From: Microbacterium nanhaiense | Lineage (GTDB): Bacteria > Actinomycetota > Actinomycetes > Actinomycetales > Microbacteriaceae | Assembly (NCBI RefSeq): GCF_014646015.1 | Contig: NZ_BMMQ01000009.1 | Location: 62,001-126,000 of the forward strand | Reading direction: 5' to 3' | Length of the DNA stretch: 64,000 nt | In this document: positions 35,428-44,217 of the stretch, piece by piece | Numbering within the stretch: position 1 is the stretch's first letter | Layout: each line of letters opens with the position of its first letter | Notes under the pieces: model-generated | Seen by the model: the letters and a program-made list of their open reading frames with translations, nothing else | Told to the model about the DNA's origin: nothing | Database searches by the model: none | Program-made: the position numbers and the translations under genes

Positions 35428-37350
35428 ATGACATCCTCGATCCATCTCCCGCCTCGCCGGCACCCGCGCCGCGCAGCCCTCGCGCTGGCCGCCGCCGCGA
35501 CGCTCGTCGCGCTCGCGGAGCCCGCCCTCGCGGCGAATGAGACCGAGGCGTCGGCCGCGAGCTTTGAGATGACGCTCGACGGCGGCGGGGTCGCCTCGGC
35601 GGGATCCGTCGAGGCGCGCTTCGCGGTCTCGGGCGGCGACGACGACATCGTCGTGTCCCGCGGGGACGCGCTCGGATCCGCCGAGGAGGTGCGTGCCTGG
35701 CTCGGAGGATCCGGATCCGCGAACACCCGGCTCGACGAGATCGAGGTGCCGACGGACGGCGACGACGACGCGGACGGCGAGGAGCTCACCGCGACGCTGT
35801 CGTTCGCCCGGCTCCCCGGGGGCGTGTACCCCCTCGCGGCGACGCGCGACGGCGACGAGCAGCGGGCCGTGGTCTACGTGCCCGCGGCCGAACAGCAGGG
35901 CGTCGCGGTGATCGTCCCCATCACGGCGCCGCCGATCGAGGCGGGCATCCTGTCGGCGGCGGAGCTGTCGGACCTGACCGCGGACGACGGCGCGCTCACC
36001 GCGCAGCTCGACGCGGTCGAGGGCACGGCGGCGATCCTCGCCGTCGACCCCGCGATTCCCGCGGCGATCCGGGCGCTCGGCGATGCCGCCCCCGATGCCG
36101 CCGCGGCGTGGCTCGAGCGGCTCCTGGCGCTCCCCAACGACCGTTTCGCGCTGCAGTTCGGCGACGCCGATGTGACCCCGCAGCTCGACGCGGGCCTCGA
36201 CGCGCCCCTGGTGCCGACCCACCTCGGAAACTTCCTCGACGAGTCGGCGGCGGACGCCACGCTCAGCTCGCTGCTCGACATCGGCTCGGATGGCCCGGCC
36301 CTGTTCTGGCCGGCCCCCGGATCCGCCGACGACGAGACCGTGGCGGCGCTCACCGCCGGCGCGGACGCGCGCGTGCTCGCGCCCGCCTCGAGCACCGTCG
36401 ACGGCGCACCCGCGCTCGGCGACGCGGTGCTCGCCTACGACGACGGGCTCGCCGATGCCCTGATGACGGCCGCCGAGGAGACGGATCCGGACGCGCTCGC
36501 GCTCGGCACCGAGGTCGCGCGCGCGCAGCTGTGGCTCGAGGAGCTGGCGGCGGACGAGCCGCTGCTCATCGCCTTCGACCGCGGCGACACAGAACACCTC
36601 GCCGCGGCCGTCGAGACGGTGACCTCGCTCTCGGGCCGGGAGACGGCGGGTCTCGACGAGATCCTCGAGGTCGGCAGCGGATCCGTCGTCCTCGAGGAGG
36701 CGCCGGCGGACGAGGACCGCGTGAGGGCCGTCACCGCCTACCTCGACGACCAGGCGGGTCTCACGACGATCTCCACGGCGCTCGCCGAGCCCGCGGCGTT
36801 CCTGGGGGAGACGCGGGCCGAGCTCCAGCAGCTGCTCGCGGTCGGCTGGCAGGGCGATCCGGACGCCTGGGGGGTGCGCGCCACCGCGCTCGCGGCCCTG
36901 AACGACGACCGCGCGCACGCCATTGAGGTGCAGCAGCAACAACCCGTGCAGCTGCTCAGCGGTTCGGCGCCCATGCCGGTGTGGATCCGCAACGACCTGC
37001 CGTACCCCGCGGAGGTCACGATCGTCGCGATCTCCGACGATCCGCGGCTCGTGATCGAGCAGCGCACGGTCGTCACGGCCCAGCCCGACAGCGTCACGCG
37101 CGCGAAGGTCGACGTGAAGGCCCGCGTCGGATCCGGCGACGTCACGGTGCACTACTCCCTCGAGTCGGCGGCGGGCACCCAGATCGGCCCGACGCGCGAC
37201 GCCGACGTCACCGTGCGCGCCAGCTGGGAGCGCGTGGGCCTCGGCGTGCTCGGCGCGATCATTGTCCTCTTCCTCGGGATCGGCGGCGTGCGCCAGGCGC
37301 GCCGGCGGCGGCGCACCCGCGCGGCCGAGGCCCCGCCCGAGGCCTCCTGA
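35428..37350 (+). CDS. DUF6049-family exported membrane-anchored protein
   Basis: A 640-residue envelope protein that resembles the DUF6049 family found beside murJ in actinobacteria. It has a signal peptide (about 12-36, ending ALA-A), a large extracytoplasmic region of about 540 residues including a C-terminal Ig-like domain (PVWIRNDLPYPAEVTI...), and one C-terminal helix (LGVLGAIIVLFLGIGGV) followed by a basic tail. A role in cell-wall synthesis or division is inferred from the usual murJ neighbour, which is missing here. The start is either ATG 35428 or GTG 35422. Confidence 0.78.
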   Translation: MTSSIHLPPRRHPRRAALALAAAATLVALAEPALAANETEASAASFEMTLDGGGVASAGSVEARFAVSGGDDDIVVSRGDALGSAEEVRAWLGGSGSANTRLDEIEVPTDGDDDADGEELTATLSFARLPGGVYPLAATRDGDEQRAVVYVPAAEQQGVAVIVPITAPPIEAGILSAAELSDLTADDGALTAQLDAVEGTAAILAVDPAIPAAIRALGDAAPDAAAAWLERLLALPNDRFALQFGDADVTPQLDAGLDAPLVPTHLGNFLDESAADATLSSLLDIGSDGPALFWPAPGSADDETVAALTAGADARVLAPASSTVDGAPALGDAVLAYDDGLADALMTAAEETDPDALALGTEVARAQLWLEELAADEPLLIAFDRGDTEHLAAAVETVTSLSGRETAGLDEILEVGSGSVVLEEAPADEDRVRAVTAYLDDQAGLTTISTALAEPAAFLGETRAELQQLLAVGWQGDPDAWGVRATALAALNDDRAHAIEVQQQQPVQLLSGSAPMPVWIRNDLPYPAEVTIVAISDDPRLVIEQRTVVTAQPDSVTRAKVDVKARVGSGDVTVHYSLESAAGTQIGPTRDADVTVRASWERVGLGVLGAIIVLFLGIGGVRQARRRRRTRAAEAPPEAS

Positions 37351-37428
37351 GCCGACCCCGCCTCCTGAGCCGACCCCGGGGCGGGGGTGATCGCGCCCGC
37401 CGGTGCGGGCATCTGTCCGCAGGGTCCC

Positions 37429-37434
37429 TACAAT
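37429..37434 (+). promoter_or_regulatory. -10 box TACAAT of the beta-helix lipoprotein
   Basis: TACAAT, 6 nt, then GTG at 37441. It is the best match to the sigma-70 -10 consensus in the window and fixes the start. Confidence 0.6.
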
Positions 37435-37440
37435 GACCCC

Positions 37441-38721
37441 GTGCCCCATGCCCCCGTGTCCTTCCTCCCCGCGCGCGCCGGTGGCGCGCTGCTCGTCTCG
37501 GCGCTCGCGGCGCTGAGCCTCGCGGCCTGCGGATCCTCGACGCCCGAACCGCAGCAGCTCGTGCGCGTGACCAACGACGAGGAGCTGGCGGAGGCCGGGT
37601 CGCTCGTCGCCGACGGCGGTCTCATCCTCATCGAGGAGGGCACCTATCACGGCACGCTCCAGGTGTCGGCCGACGACGTCACAGTGCGCGGGGCGGACCG
37701 CAACGGGGTGATCCTCGACGGCCAGCTCGAGGCGTCGAGCGGCATCGTCGGCACGGGAGAGCGCTTCACCGTCGAGAACCTCACGGTGCGCGGCTACCTC
37801 CAGAACGGCGTGCTCGTCACCGGCGTCACCGATGAGAACGGGGCGGGCATCGCGCGCGGGCCCGACGGCTACCTGCCCGACGCGGCCCCGGATCCGGTGC
37901 CCGGCTACCTCGTGCAGTATGTGACGGCCGAGAACAACGGGCTCTACGGCATCTATGCCTTCAATCGCACCGACGGCGTCATCCGCAACAACCTCGCGAA
38001 CGGCGGATCCGACTCCGGCATCTACGTGGGCCAGTGCGTCAGCTGCAACGCGCTCGTCGAGAACAACGTGATGCAGTGGAGCGCCGTCGGCCTCGAGCTC
38101 GCGAACGCCAGCGATGTGACGATCGTCGGCAACCGCATCGTCGAGAACCGCATCGGCATCACGGTTCTGTCGAACTACCTCGAGGCGCACGGCCCGACGA
38201 AGAACACGATCATCGCGGGCAACGTCATCTCGAACAACAACACCGCCGAGACACCCGAGCACGCGAACGGGGCCTTCGGCACGGGCATCGGTCTGGCCGG
38301 CACGGTCGGCGCGCGGGTCTCGGCGAACCGCATCGAGGGCAACGACAACGTGGGCATCTCGATCACCTCCTCCGAGGACTTCGCCCCGGTCGACAACGCG
38401 GTCGAGAACAACGCGTGGGGCGGCAACGGCCTCGACGTATCGTTCACGGCGTCGCCCAGCGCGCCGGGGGAGGGCACGTGCGTCCTCGACGAGGGCATCC
38501 GCACGGATCCGGAGGGCATGGGGTGCGACCCCGGTCCCGGATCCTATGTGCAGCCGGCCGCACCGGAGGGCGTGAGCTTCGCGAGCGTGCCCCATCCCGC
38601 CGAGCGGCCGGGCCTCGAGAGCGTCGACGAGACGCCCCGCGCTCTGCCGGAGACGATCGAGCGCCCCGATCCCGCGTCGATCGAGATCTCGCCGGCGGAG
38701 CTGCTCGAGGCCGCCTCGTGA
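37441..38721 (+). CDS. Lipoprotein with right-handed parallel beta-helix domain
   Basis: A 426-residue exported lipoprotein. The signal peptide ends in the lipobox LAAC near residue 29. The body carries NosD/pectate-lyase-like coils with repeated N-N and G-I patterns (AENNGLYGIYAFNR, ENRIGITVLSNYLE, VSANRIEGNDNVGI). Such folds bind or cleave polysaccharides, or act structurally; no catalytic set can be assigned. It overlaps the downstream lipoprotein by 4 bp (GTGA). The leaderless promoter lies directly upstream. Confidence 0.82.
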   Translation: MPHAPVSFLPARAGGALLVSALAALSLAACGSSTPEPQQLVRVTNDEELAEAGSLVADGGLILIEEGTYHGTLQVSADDVTVRGADRNGVILDGQLEASSGIVGTGERFTVENLTVRGYLQNGVLVTGVTDENGAGIARGPDGYLPDAAPDPVPGYLVQYVTAENNGLYGIYAFNRTDGVIRNNLANGGSDSGIYVGQCVSCNALVENNVMQWSAVGLELANASDVTIVGNRIVENRIGITVLSNYLEAHGPTKNTIIAGNVISNNNTAETPEHANGAFGTGIGLAGTVGARVSANRIEGNDNVGISITSSEDFAPVDNAVENNAWGGNGLDVSFTASPSAPGEGTCVLDEGIRTDPEGMGCDPGPGSYVQPAAPEGVSFASVPHPAERPGLESVDETPRALPETIERPDPASIEISPAELLEAAS

Positions 38722-39359
38722 GGCGCCGGGCGGGATCCGCGCTCGCGCTCGTCGCCGTCGCCGCGCTCGTCGCGGGGTGCGCGGGTGGCCTGAGCGAGGA
38801 CGGCGAGGCGCTCACACCGGAGCAGGCGGAGCAGCTCGCGAACGAGCGCTTCCAGCTGTCGACGCTCGACTCCTTCGTCGCGGAGATCGAGGTCGGCGCG
38901 GACGACGACCTGGACAGGCTCGCGGCGCGCGTCACCGTCGACCCCGCCGAGCACCTCGCCTGGGGGACGCTGTCGCGCGGCCCCGAGAAGATCGCCGTCG
39001 ACACCGAGATCATCATGTCGACCGCGATGTTCGCGACTGGCGGCGACGGGGCGTGGCAGCCGCAGCAGTGGTCGGGCGCCGCGGCGAGCCTGCCGATCGT
39101 GTTCTCGCTCACGACCGACCGCCCCGAGAACGCGTCGCTCCTGCGCCAGTCCGACGCACGCTTTCTCGGCACGGAGGACGAGCTCGACGTGTTCCGCCTG
39201 CCGACCGACGCGGGCGACGGATCCGCGACCGCCCGGCTCTGGCTCGATGGCAGCCGCATCGAACGGCTCGATACGACGACGGGCGCGCTCTCCGTCGAGA
39301 TCGACCGCGAGGCGGAGCCCGCCCCGCGCCCGGAGGCCGTCGACGAGCTGGCGCCCTAA
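38718..39359 (+). CDS. LppX/LprG-like lipoprotein
   Basis: A 213-residue lipoprotein. The signal peptide has lipobox LVAGC near residue 21. The mature part resembles the LppX_LprAFG fold in size and layout (FQLSTLDSFVAEIEVG..., then several beta-strands), a group that carries lipids across the periplasm in actinobacteria; sequence similarity is weak by eye. The GTG start overlaps the stop of the beta-helix gene, so the two are coexpressed. A strong terminator follows. Confidence 0.65.
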   Translation: MRRRAGSALALVAVAALVAGCAGGLSEDGEALTPEQAEQLANERFQLSTLDSFVAEIEVGADDDLDRLAARVTVDPAEHLAWGTLSRGPEKIAVDTEIIMSTAMFATGGDGAWQPQQWSGAAASLPIVFSLTTDRPENASLLRQSDARFLGTEDELDVFRLPTDAGDGSATARLWLDGSRIERLDTTTGALSVEIDREAEPAPRPEAVDELAP

Positions 39360-39402
39360 CGCGAGGTGCCCCGGGGGTTGTCGTCCCCGGGGCACCTCGC
39401 GT
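39359..39402. terminator. Strong bidirectional terminator
   Basis: Perfect 18-bp arms (ACGCGAGGTGCCCCGGGG and complement) with an 8-nt loop between convergent lipoprotein genes. It begins at the last base of the first gene's stop codon. Confidence 0.85.
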
Positions 39403-39406
39403 CTCG

Positions 39407-39877
39407 TCAGCTGGCGGCGTAGAAGCTGGCGCTCAGGATGCAGGTGTCGCCGAGCGCATCGGTCGTGTTGACCTGCATGTTGGCGACGGCGAAGCCGTCT
39501 TCGTCGATGAGGGACACGGTGAAGTGCTCGACCGTGTCGCCGTCCTCCCGCTTGCTCTTCTGGGCGGCGCGGGTCGTGGTGGACTCGTTCTTCTGGACCT
39601 TGTCGGCCTCGTTCGCGTCGTCCTTCCACTGGTCGTGGGCGTCGTCGATGAAATCCTCGATCTCGTAGTCGCCGAACGAGTAGTAGTAGCCGGCGTACTC
39701 GAAGTCTTCGATCTTGTTCTCGGGGCACACGGCGCCCTCCGGAATCAGATCGGCGTCGTTCTCCTGCACGGCCTTCAGAACGTCGTCGGCGAGCTCGCTG
39801 CCGGATGCGGAACCGCAGCCCGTCAGGGTGGCCACGCTGATCAGCGCGACCGCGCCGACGCCAAGAATGCGCTTCAT
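39407..39877 (-). CDS. Small acidic lipoprotein of unknown function
   Basis: A 156-residue protein. The signal peptide is MKRILGVGAVALISVATLTGC with lipobox LTGC at 18-21. The mature part is acidic and aromatic (FEYAGYYYSFGDYEIEDF) with two further Cys near the ends that could form a disulfide. I do not recognise the family. It is divergent from the Dyp-type peroxidase gene, with two adjacent palindromes in the gap. Confidence 0.78.
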   Translation of the reverse strand: MKRILGVGAVALISVATLTGCGSASGSELADDVLKAVQENDADLIPEGAVCPENKIEDFEYAGYYYSFGDYEIEDFIDDAHDQWKDDANEADKVQKNESTTTRAAQKSKREDGDTVEHFTVSLIDEDGFAVANMQVNTTDALGDTCILSASFYAAS

Positions 39878-39897
39878 GTCTGTCTCTCCCCCGTATT

Positions 39898-39942
39898 CGC
39901 GCAGAAATCTGCGCGTCGATATGTTCGCGAGAATTCGCGAAC
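39898..39942. promoter_or_regulatory. Two adjacent palindromes in a divergent promoter region
   Basis: CGCGCAGA-AA-TCTGCGCG (39898-39915) and GTTCGCGA-GAAT-TCGCGAAC (39923-39942), both with perfect 8-bp arms, centred 26 bp apart. They lie 21-65 bp upstream of the lipoprotein start, so they are candidate repressor sites or leader hairpins. Confidence 0.5.
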
Positions 39943-39995
39943 GTCGCCAAGATATAACGGTAGATCTCGCACCGTCAAAGACGTATTCGTGTCGA

Positions 39996-40001
39996 TAGAA
40001 T
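39996..40001 (+). promoter_or_regulatory. -10 box TAGAAT of the peroxidase gene
   Basis: TAGAAT, 7 nt, then ATG at 40009. It favours this start over the ATG at 40000, which overlaps the box. Confidence 0.6.
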
Positions 40002-40008
40002 GGCCTGG

Positions 40009-41081
40009 ATGAACAGCCCCGACGAGGCGCCGAAGCTCCGGATCGGAAGGCGCGACATCTTCACCGCGGTCGGAGCGGCCGCGGTCGGCGGGGTTGCCGG
40101 GTGGGCCCTGCGGGGCACCGGATCCGAACCCGTCGCCGCGGACCCCGCGCCCTCCCAGGCGCCCTCCGCCGCGCCCGCCGGAGGCGTCCCCGGAATCACC
40201 CTCCCGGCCGTCCCCCAGCGCCACGCGCGCCTCACGGTGCTGGCCGTCGACGGCCCCGCGGCGGCCGTGATCGACGCGGCCCGCCGCATCGCGGCCGTGG
40301 ATCCGGCGCAGCCCGCCGACGCGGGCGAGGTGAGCGTGACGATCGGCTTCGCCCCGCACATCGCGCGCGAGCTGTGGCCGGAGCGGGCCACGGCGGAGGC
40401 CCTGCCGCGCTTCGCGAGCGACGCGGATGACATCGTCGAGGGCGGAGAGCTCGCGATCCAGGTCTGCGCCGAGACGGCGCCGGGCGCGCGGGGCGCGAGC
40501 GCGCGGATCCTCGGCGAGATCTCTTCTCGCATTGCATGGCAGGCCGACGGCTACCGCGACGCGCCCACCCCCGAGGGCACCGCGCGCACGAACATCGGCT
40601 TCATAGACGGCATCATCAAGCCCCGCTCGGCGGAGGAGCTTGCGGCGGGGGTCTTCACGGCGCAGGGCGACACCTACGCGGTCTTCCGGCGGATCCGGAT
40701 CGCGCAGAGCTTCCTCGACGCGAGCGTCGCGGGCCAGGAGGGGGCGATCGGCCGATCGCGCGAGACGGGCGCGCCGCTGTCGGGCGGATCCACGATGGAC
40801 GAGATCGACCTGTTCGCCAAGACCGACGCCAGCCGCACGCTCATTCCGGCGGCGGCGCACGCCCGGCGGGCGCACCCCGCGAACATCGGCCGTCCGCTCA
40901 TGCTGCGCCGCAGCTACAGCATCGACGCGACCCCCGGCGCGGGCCCCTCTTCGCCACCTTCATGAACGACCCGCAGACCTTCACGGCGACGCAGCGCCGC
41001 CTTGACGAGATGGACGACCTCATCCGCCACACCACGACCGAGGCTTCCGGCGTGTTCTTCGTGCCGGCGGAGCTCGGCTAG
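40009..41081 (+). pseudogene. Dyp-type peroxidase (EfeB-like), frameshifted near the 3' end
   Basis: A haem peroxidase of the EfeB/Dyp family, exported by TAT (GRRDIFTAVGAAAVGG near residues 13-28). Frame 1 gives IGFIDGI (the GxxDG motif, with distal Asp) and HARRAHPANIGRPL with the proximal His region. After ATPGAG near 40940 it runs out of frame and stops at 40965. The missing C-terminus, LFATFMNDPQTFTATQRRLDEMDD..., continues in the -1 frame to 41081. One missing base in the G/C-rich GCGGGCCCCTC explains this. EfeU and EfeO are not adjacent. Sequencing error or true decay cannot be separated here. Confidence 0.85.
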
Positions 41082-41084
41082 CCG

Positions 41085-41648
41085 CTACGCGCGCAGCTCG
41101 CCGAGGAGGGCCGCGAGCTCGGCGGCCATGTCGACCGTCGGATCCAGGAGGAACTGGGTCTGCAGGCCGTCGGTCGCGGCGATGATGATCGCGGCGGTGC
41201 GCTCAGGGTCGAGGCCCGGGCGGAGGGATCCGTCCACCTGCCCCTCGCGGATCCGCTCGGCGAGCACCCGGCGGAGGAACCCGTACCGTTCGCGGAAGAA
41301 GTCGTGCGCGGGGTGGGTGGGATCGGCCGCCTCGATCGAGAGCTGGGCGAAGAGGTGCACGAGCCCCGGCACCTCGGCGTTGTGCGCCACGATGCGCACG
41401 AGGTCCTCGAGCATGTCGCCCGTGTTGTCGGCGTTGTCGACCTCGTCGCGCTTGACGAGGATCGCGGTGAAGAGCTCGTCCTTGCTGCCGAAGTAGTGCA
41501 GCAGGCCCGCCTGGCTGAGCCCGACGGCATCGGCGATCTCGCGCACCGAGGCCCCGCGGTAGCCGTGCCGAGCGATGACGTCCAGCGCGACCGCGAGGAT
41601 CTCCTCGCGCTTCGCGATGCCCTTTGCGTACGCGCCCCGTCGTGCCAT
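41085..41648 (-). CDS. TetR-family regulator of the GH3 glucosidase
   Basis: A 187-residue TetR/AcrR regulator. The HTH reads ILAVALDVIARHGYRGASVREIADAVGLSQAGLLHYFGSKDEL. The C-terminal domain resembles actinobacterial TetR proteins next to beta-glucosidases (HDFFRERYGFLRR). The ATG at 41648 is set by TATGAT 6 nt upstream. It is divergent from the GH3 gene. A direct and inverted repeat in the gap is its likely operator. The ligand is presumably a sugar or glycoside product. Confidence 0.9.
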   Translation of the reverse strand: MARRGAYAKGIAKREEILAVALDVIARHGYRGASVREIADAVGLSQAGLLHYFGSKDELFTAILVKRDEVDNADNTGDMLEDLVRIVAHNAEVPGLVHLFAQLSIEAADPTHPAHDFFRERYGFLRRVLAERIREGQVDGSLRPGLDPERTAAIIIAATDGLQTQFLLDPTVDMAAELAALLGELRA

Positions 41649-41654
41649 CACTCG

Positions 41655-41710
41655 ATCATACAAACCGAGGAACGCTTGTTTTTCAAAACCGAGCGACGTA
41701 TGGTTTTTGT
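41655..41710. promoter_or_regulatory. Promoter and operator region of tetR/GH3
   Basis: Minus-strand -10 TATGAT (41655-41660) for tetR. Direct repeat AAACCGAGNNACG at 41662-41674 and 41686-41698 (24-bp period), and outer TACAAACC / GGTTTTTGTA near 41659-41710. A/T-rich against the background, it is the only plausible operator in the gap. Confidence 0.55.
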
Positions 41711-41739
41711 AACTGTCCTTTCGACGCGATGGAGCATCA

Positions 41740-43992
41740 ATGCCCGACATCTCCGACCTCACCCTCGAGGAGAAGGCCGCGCTGACGAGCGGCCTCGACT
41801 TCTGGCGACTCAAGGCGATCGAGCGCCTCGGCATCCCCAGCATCATGGTCACCGACGGCCCCCACGGCCTGCGCAAGCAGGCGGGCGAGAGCGACCACCT
41901 CGGCCTCAACGCGGCCGTGCCCGCCACCTGCTTCCCGCCGGCGGTCGGCCTCGGCGCGAGCTGGGATCCGGCGCTCGCGGAGCGCGTCGGCGCCGCGATC
42001 GGTCGCGAGGCAGCGATCGAGGACGTCGCGGTCGTGCTCGGGCCCGGCGTGAACATCAAGCGCAGCGTGCTCTGCGGCCGCAACTTCGAGTACTTCTCGG
42101 AGGACCCGATCCACGCCTCCGACATGGGATCCGGCATCGTGCGCGGCATCCAGTCGCAGGGCGTCGGCACCTCGCTGAAGCACTTCGCCGCCAACAACCA
42201 GGAGACCGACCGCATGCGCGTGTCGAGCGACGTGGATCCGCGACCGCTTCGCGAGATCTACCTGCGCGCGTTCCAGGGCGTCGTCGAGGACACCCAGCCG
42301 TGGACGGTCATGTGCTCCTACAACCGCGTCAACGGCGTGTACGCGTCGGAGGATCCCTTCCTCCTCACCGAGGTGCTGCGCGAGGAATGGGGCTTCGAGG
42401 GCCTCGTCGTCAGCGACTGGGGCGCCTCAAACGTGCGCACCGAGGGCATCAAGGCCGGAATGGACCTCGAGATGCCCTCGTCGAACGGCCTCAGCGACCG
42501 CCAGCTCGTCGCCGCCGTGAAGGCGGGCGAGCTCGACGAGGCCGACCTCGACCGCGCGGCCGAGCGCGTGCTGAACCTCATCCGCCGCGCGAACGAGCGC
42601 GCCGCCGTGTCCGAAGCGCTCGACGTCGACGCGCACCACGCCCTCGCCCGCGAGGCCGCCGGCCGCTCGATCGTGCTCCTGAAGAACGAGGGCCCGATCC
42701 TGCCGCTGCGCCCCGAGCAGAAGGTCGCCGTGATCGGCGAGTTCGCGGAGAAGCCGCGCTACCAGGGCGGCGGATCCAGCCACATCACGCCCACGCGCGT
42801 CGACGTCGCTCTCGACGCGATCCGCGAGGTCGCCGACGGCGAGGTCGCCTACGCGCCCGGATACGTGCTCCCGGAGGCCCCCGAGGGCATCGGGATGAGC
42901 GGCGGCAAGTCGCCGAAGCCCGCCGCCGAGGTGCTCGAGAAGCTGCGCGCCGAGGCCGTGGCGGTCGCGAAGGATGCCGACATCACCCTCGTCTTCGTCG
43001 GCCTGCCCGACGAGGACGAATCCGAGGGCTTCGACCGCGAGCACATCGACCTGCCGGCCGAGCACCTCGCGCTCGTCGACGCGGTCGCGGACGCGAACCC
43101 CAACACCGTCGTCGTCCTCTCCAACGGCGGCGTCGTCGCCCTGCCCTTCGCCGACCGCGTCCCCGCGATCGTCGAGAGCTGGCTGCTCGGCCAGGCCGGC
43201 GGATCCGGTGTCGCCGACGTGCTCTACGGTGCGGTCAACCCGTCGGGACGCCTCGCGGAGTCGTTCCCGTACCGCCTCGAGGACACCCCCGCCTTCACCT
43301 CGTTCCCCGGCGAGGGCCAGCACGTGCGCTACGGCGAGGGCATCTACGTCGGATACCGCTGGTACGACGCCCGCAAGATGGACGTCGCGTTCCCCTTCGG
43401 TCACGGCCTCAGCTACACGAGCTTCGCCTACGGCGACGCCGCGGCGCGCTGGACCGACGAGGGCATCGCGATCTCGGTCGACGTCACCAACACCGGATCC
43501 GTCGCGGGCCGCGAGGTCGTGCAGGCGTACGTGTCGGTGCCGGGCTCGTCCGTCGACCGCGCGCCGCGCGAGCTCAAGGCCTTCGCGAGCGTCGAGCTGC
43601 AGCCGGGCGAGACGGCGACGGTCGAGCTACTCGCCCGTCGCCGCGACCTGCGGTACTGGGAGGAGCGCGTCCAGGCGTGGATCCTCGAGTCCGGCGACTA
43701 CGTCGTCGAGCTCGGATCCTCGAGCCGCGAGCTGCACACGAACGCGACCGTCGCGGTCGCCGGCGACCAGCTCGTGATCCCGCTGACGCGCGATGCGTCG
43801 GTCGGCGACGCGTTCGCCCACCCCGTCGCGGGCCCGGTGGCGCGCGCGGAAATCGCGTCGAGCCCCTTCGGCGCCATCATGATGGACGGAGACGAGCTGT
43901 CGCCCATGGGCCGCGACATGCCACTCAGCCGCCTGGTGAGCTTCGGCGTCCCCGTCGAGCTCGTCACGCGGATCCTGGAGGCCGGCAAGTAA
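41740..43992 (+). CDS. Glycoside hydrolase family 3 beta-glucosidase-like enzyme
   Basis: A 750-residue cytoplasmic GH3 enzyme (no signal peptide). The N-terminal TIM barrel carries MVTDGPHGLRKQ near 36-47, SLKHFAANNQE near 147 and the nucleophile Asp in LVVSDWGA near 227. The alpha/beta sandwich domain (about 300-560) and a C-terminal fibronectin-III-like domain complete the BglX/BglB order. It releases terminal beta-linked sugars, probably glucose. The ATG at 41740 is preceded by ATGGAG. It is TetR-controlled and terminated by the hairpin at 44008. Confidence 0.92.
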   Translation: MPDISDLTLEEKAALTSGLDFWRLKAIERLGIPSIMVTDGPHGLRKQAGESDHLGLNAAVPATCFPPAVGLGASWDPALAERVGAAIGREAAIEDVAVVLGPGVNIKRSVLCGRNFEYFSEDPIHASDMGSGIVRGIQSQGVGTSLKHFAANNQETDRMRVSSDVDPRPLREIYLRAFQGVVEDTQPWTVMCSYNRVNGVYASEDPFLLTEVLREEWGFEGLVVSDWGASNVRTEGIKAGMDLEMPSSNGLSDRQLVAAVKAGELDEADLDRAAERVLNLIRRANERAAVSEALDVDAHHALAREAAGRSIVLLKNEGPILPLRPEQKVAVIGEFAEKPRYQGGGSSHITPTRVDVALDAIREVADGEVAYAPGYVLPEAPEGIGMSGGKSPKPAAEVLEKLRAEAVAVAKDADITLVFVGLPDEDESEGFDREHIDLPAEHLALVDAVADANPNTVVVLSNGGVVALPFADRVPAIVESWLLGQAGGSGVADVLYGAVNPSGRLAESFPYRLEDTPAFTSFPGEGQHVRYGEGIYVGYRWYDARKMDVAFPFGHGLSYTSFAYGDAAARWTDEGIAISVDVTNTGSVAGREVVQAYVSVPGSSVDRAPRELKAFASVELQPGETATVELLARRRDLRYWEERVQAWILESGDYVVELGSSSRELHTNATVAVAGDQLVIPLTRDASVGDAFAHPVAGPVARAEIASSPFGAIMMDGDELSPMGRDMPLSRLVSFGVPVELVTRILEAGK

Positions 43993-44007
43993 GAGACCCT
44001 ACGGATC

Positions 44008-44040
44008 AGCGCCCCACCCACGCCCTGCGGGTGGGGCGCT
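44008..44040 (+). terminator. Terminator after the GH3 gene
   Basis: Perfect 12-bp arms AGCGCCCCACCC / GGGTGGGGCGCT with a 9-nt loop, 15 bp past the stop. Confidence 0.8.
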
Positions 44041-44043
44041 GCC

Positions 44044-44193
44044 CATTCCCGCCGGAAGTGGGACACGCCTGATACCCGTGTCCCACTTGGTGCGGGAATG
44101 GGACTGCCATTCCCGCCACAACTGGGACATGCCCCTACCCGTGTCCCACTTAACGCGGGAATAAGACCGCCATTCCCGCCACAACTGGGACAC
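44044..44193 (+). repeat. Palindromic repeat array C (half-unit plus 2 units)
   Basis: A right half-unit at 44044-44066, then units 44078-44130 and 44141-44193. Here the inner pairing is perfect (GCGGGAA with TTCCCGC), giving nested stems inside each unit. It lies between the GH3 terminator and the convergent dehydrogenase stop at 44218. Confidence 0.88.
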
Positions 44194-44217
44194 GGCGCGG
44201 GGCCGCGCCGCCCCGGG

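Noticed and set aside
35401..38595. A 1064-residue antisense frame opposite DUF6049 and the beta-helix gene
   Set aside because: Composition and lack of motifs mark it as a shadow; both plus-strand genes have signal peptides and sensible domains.
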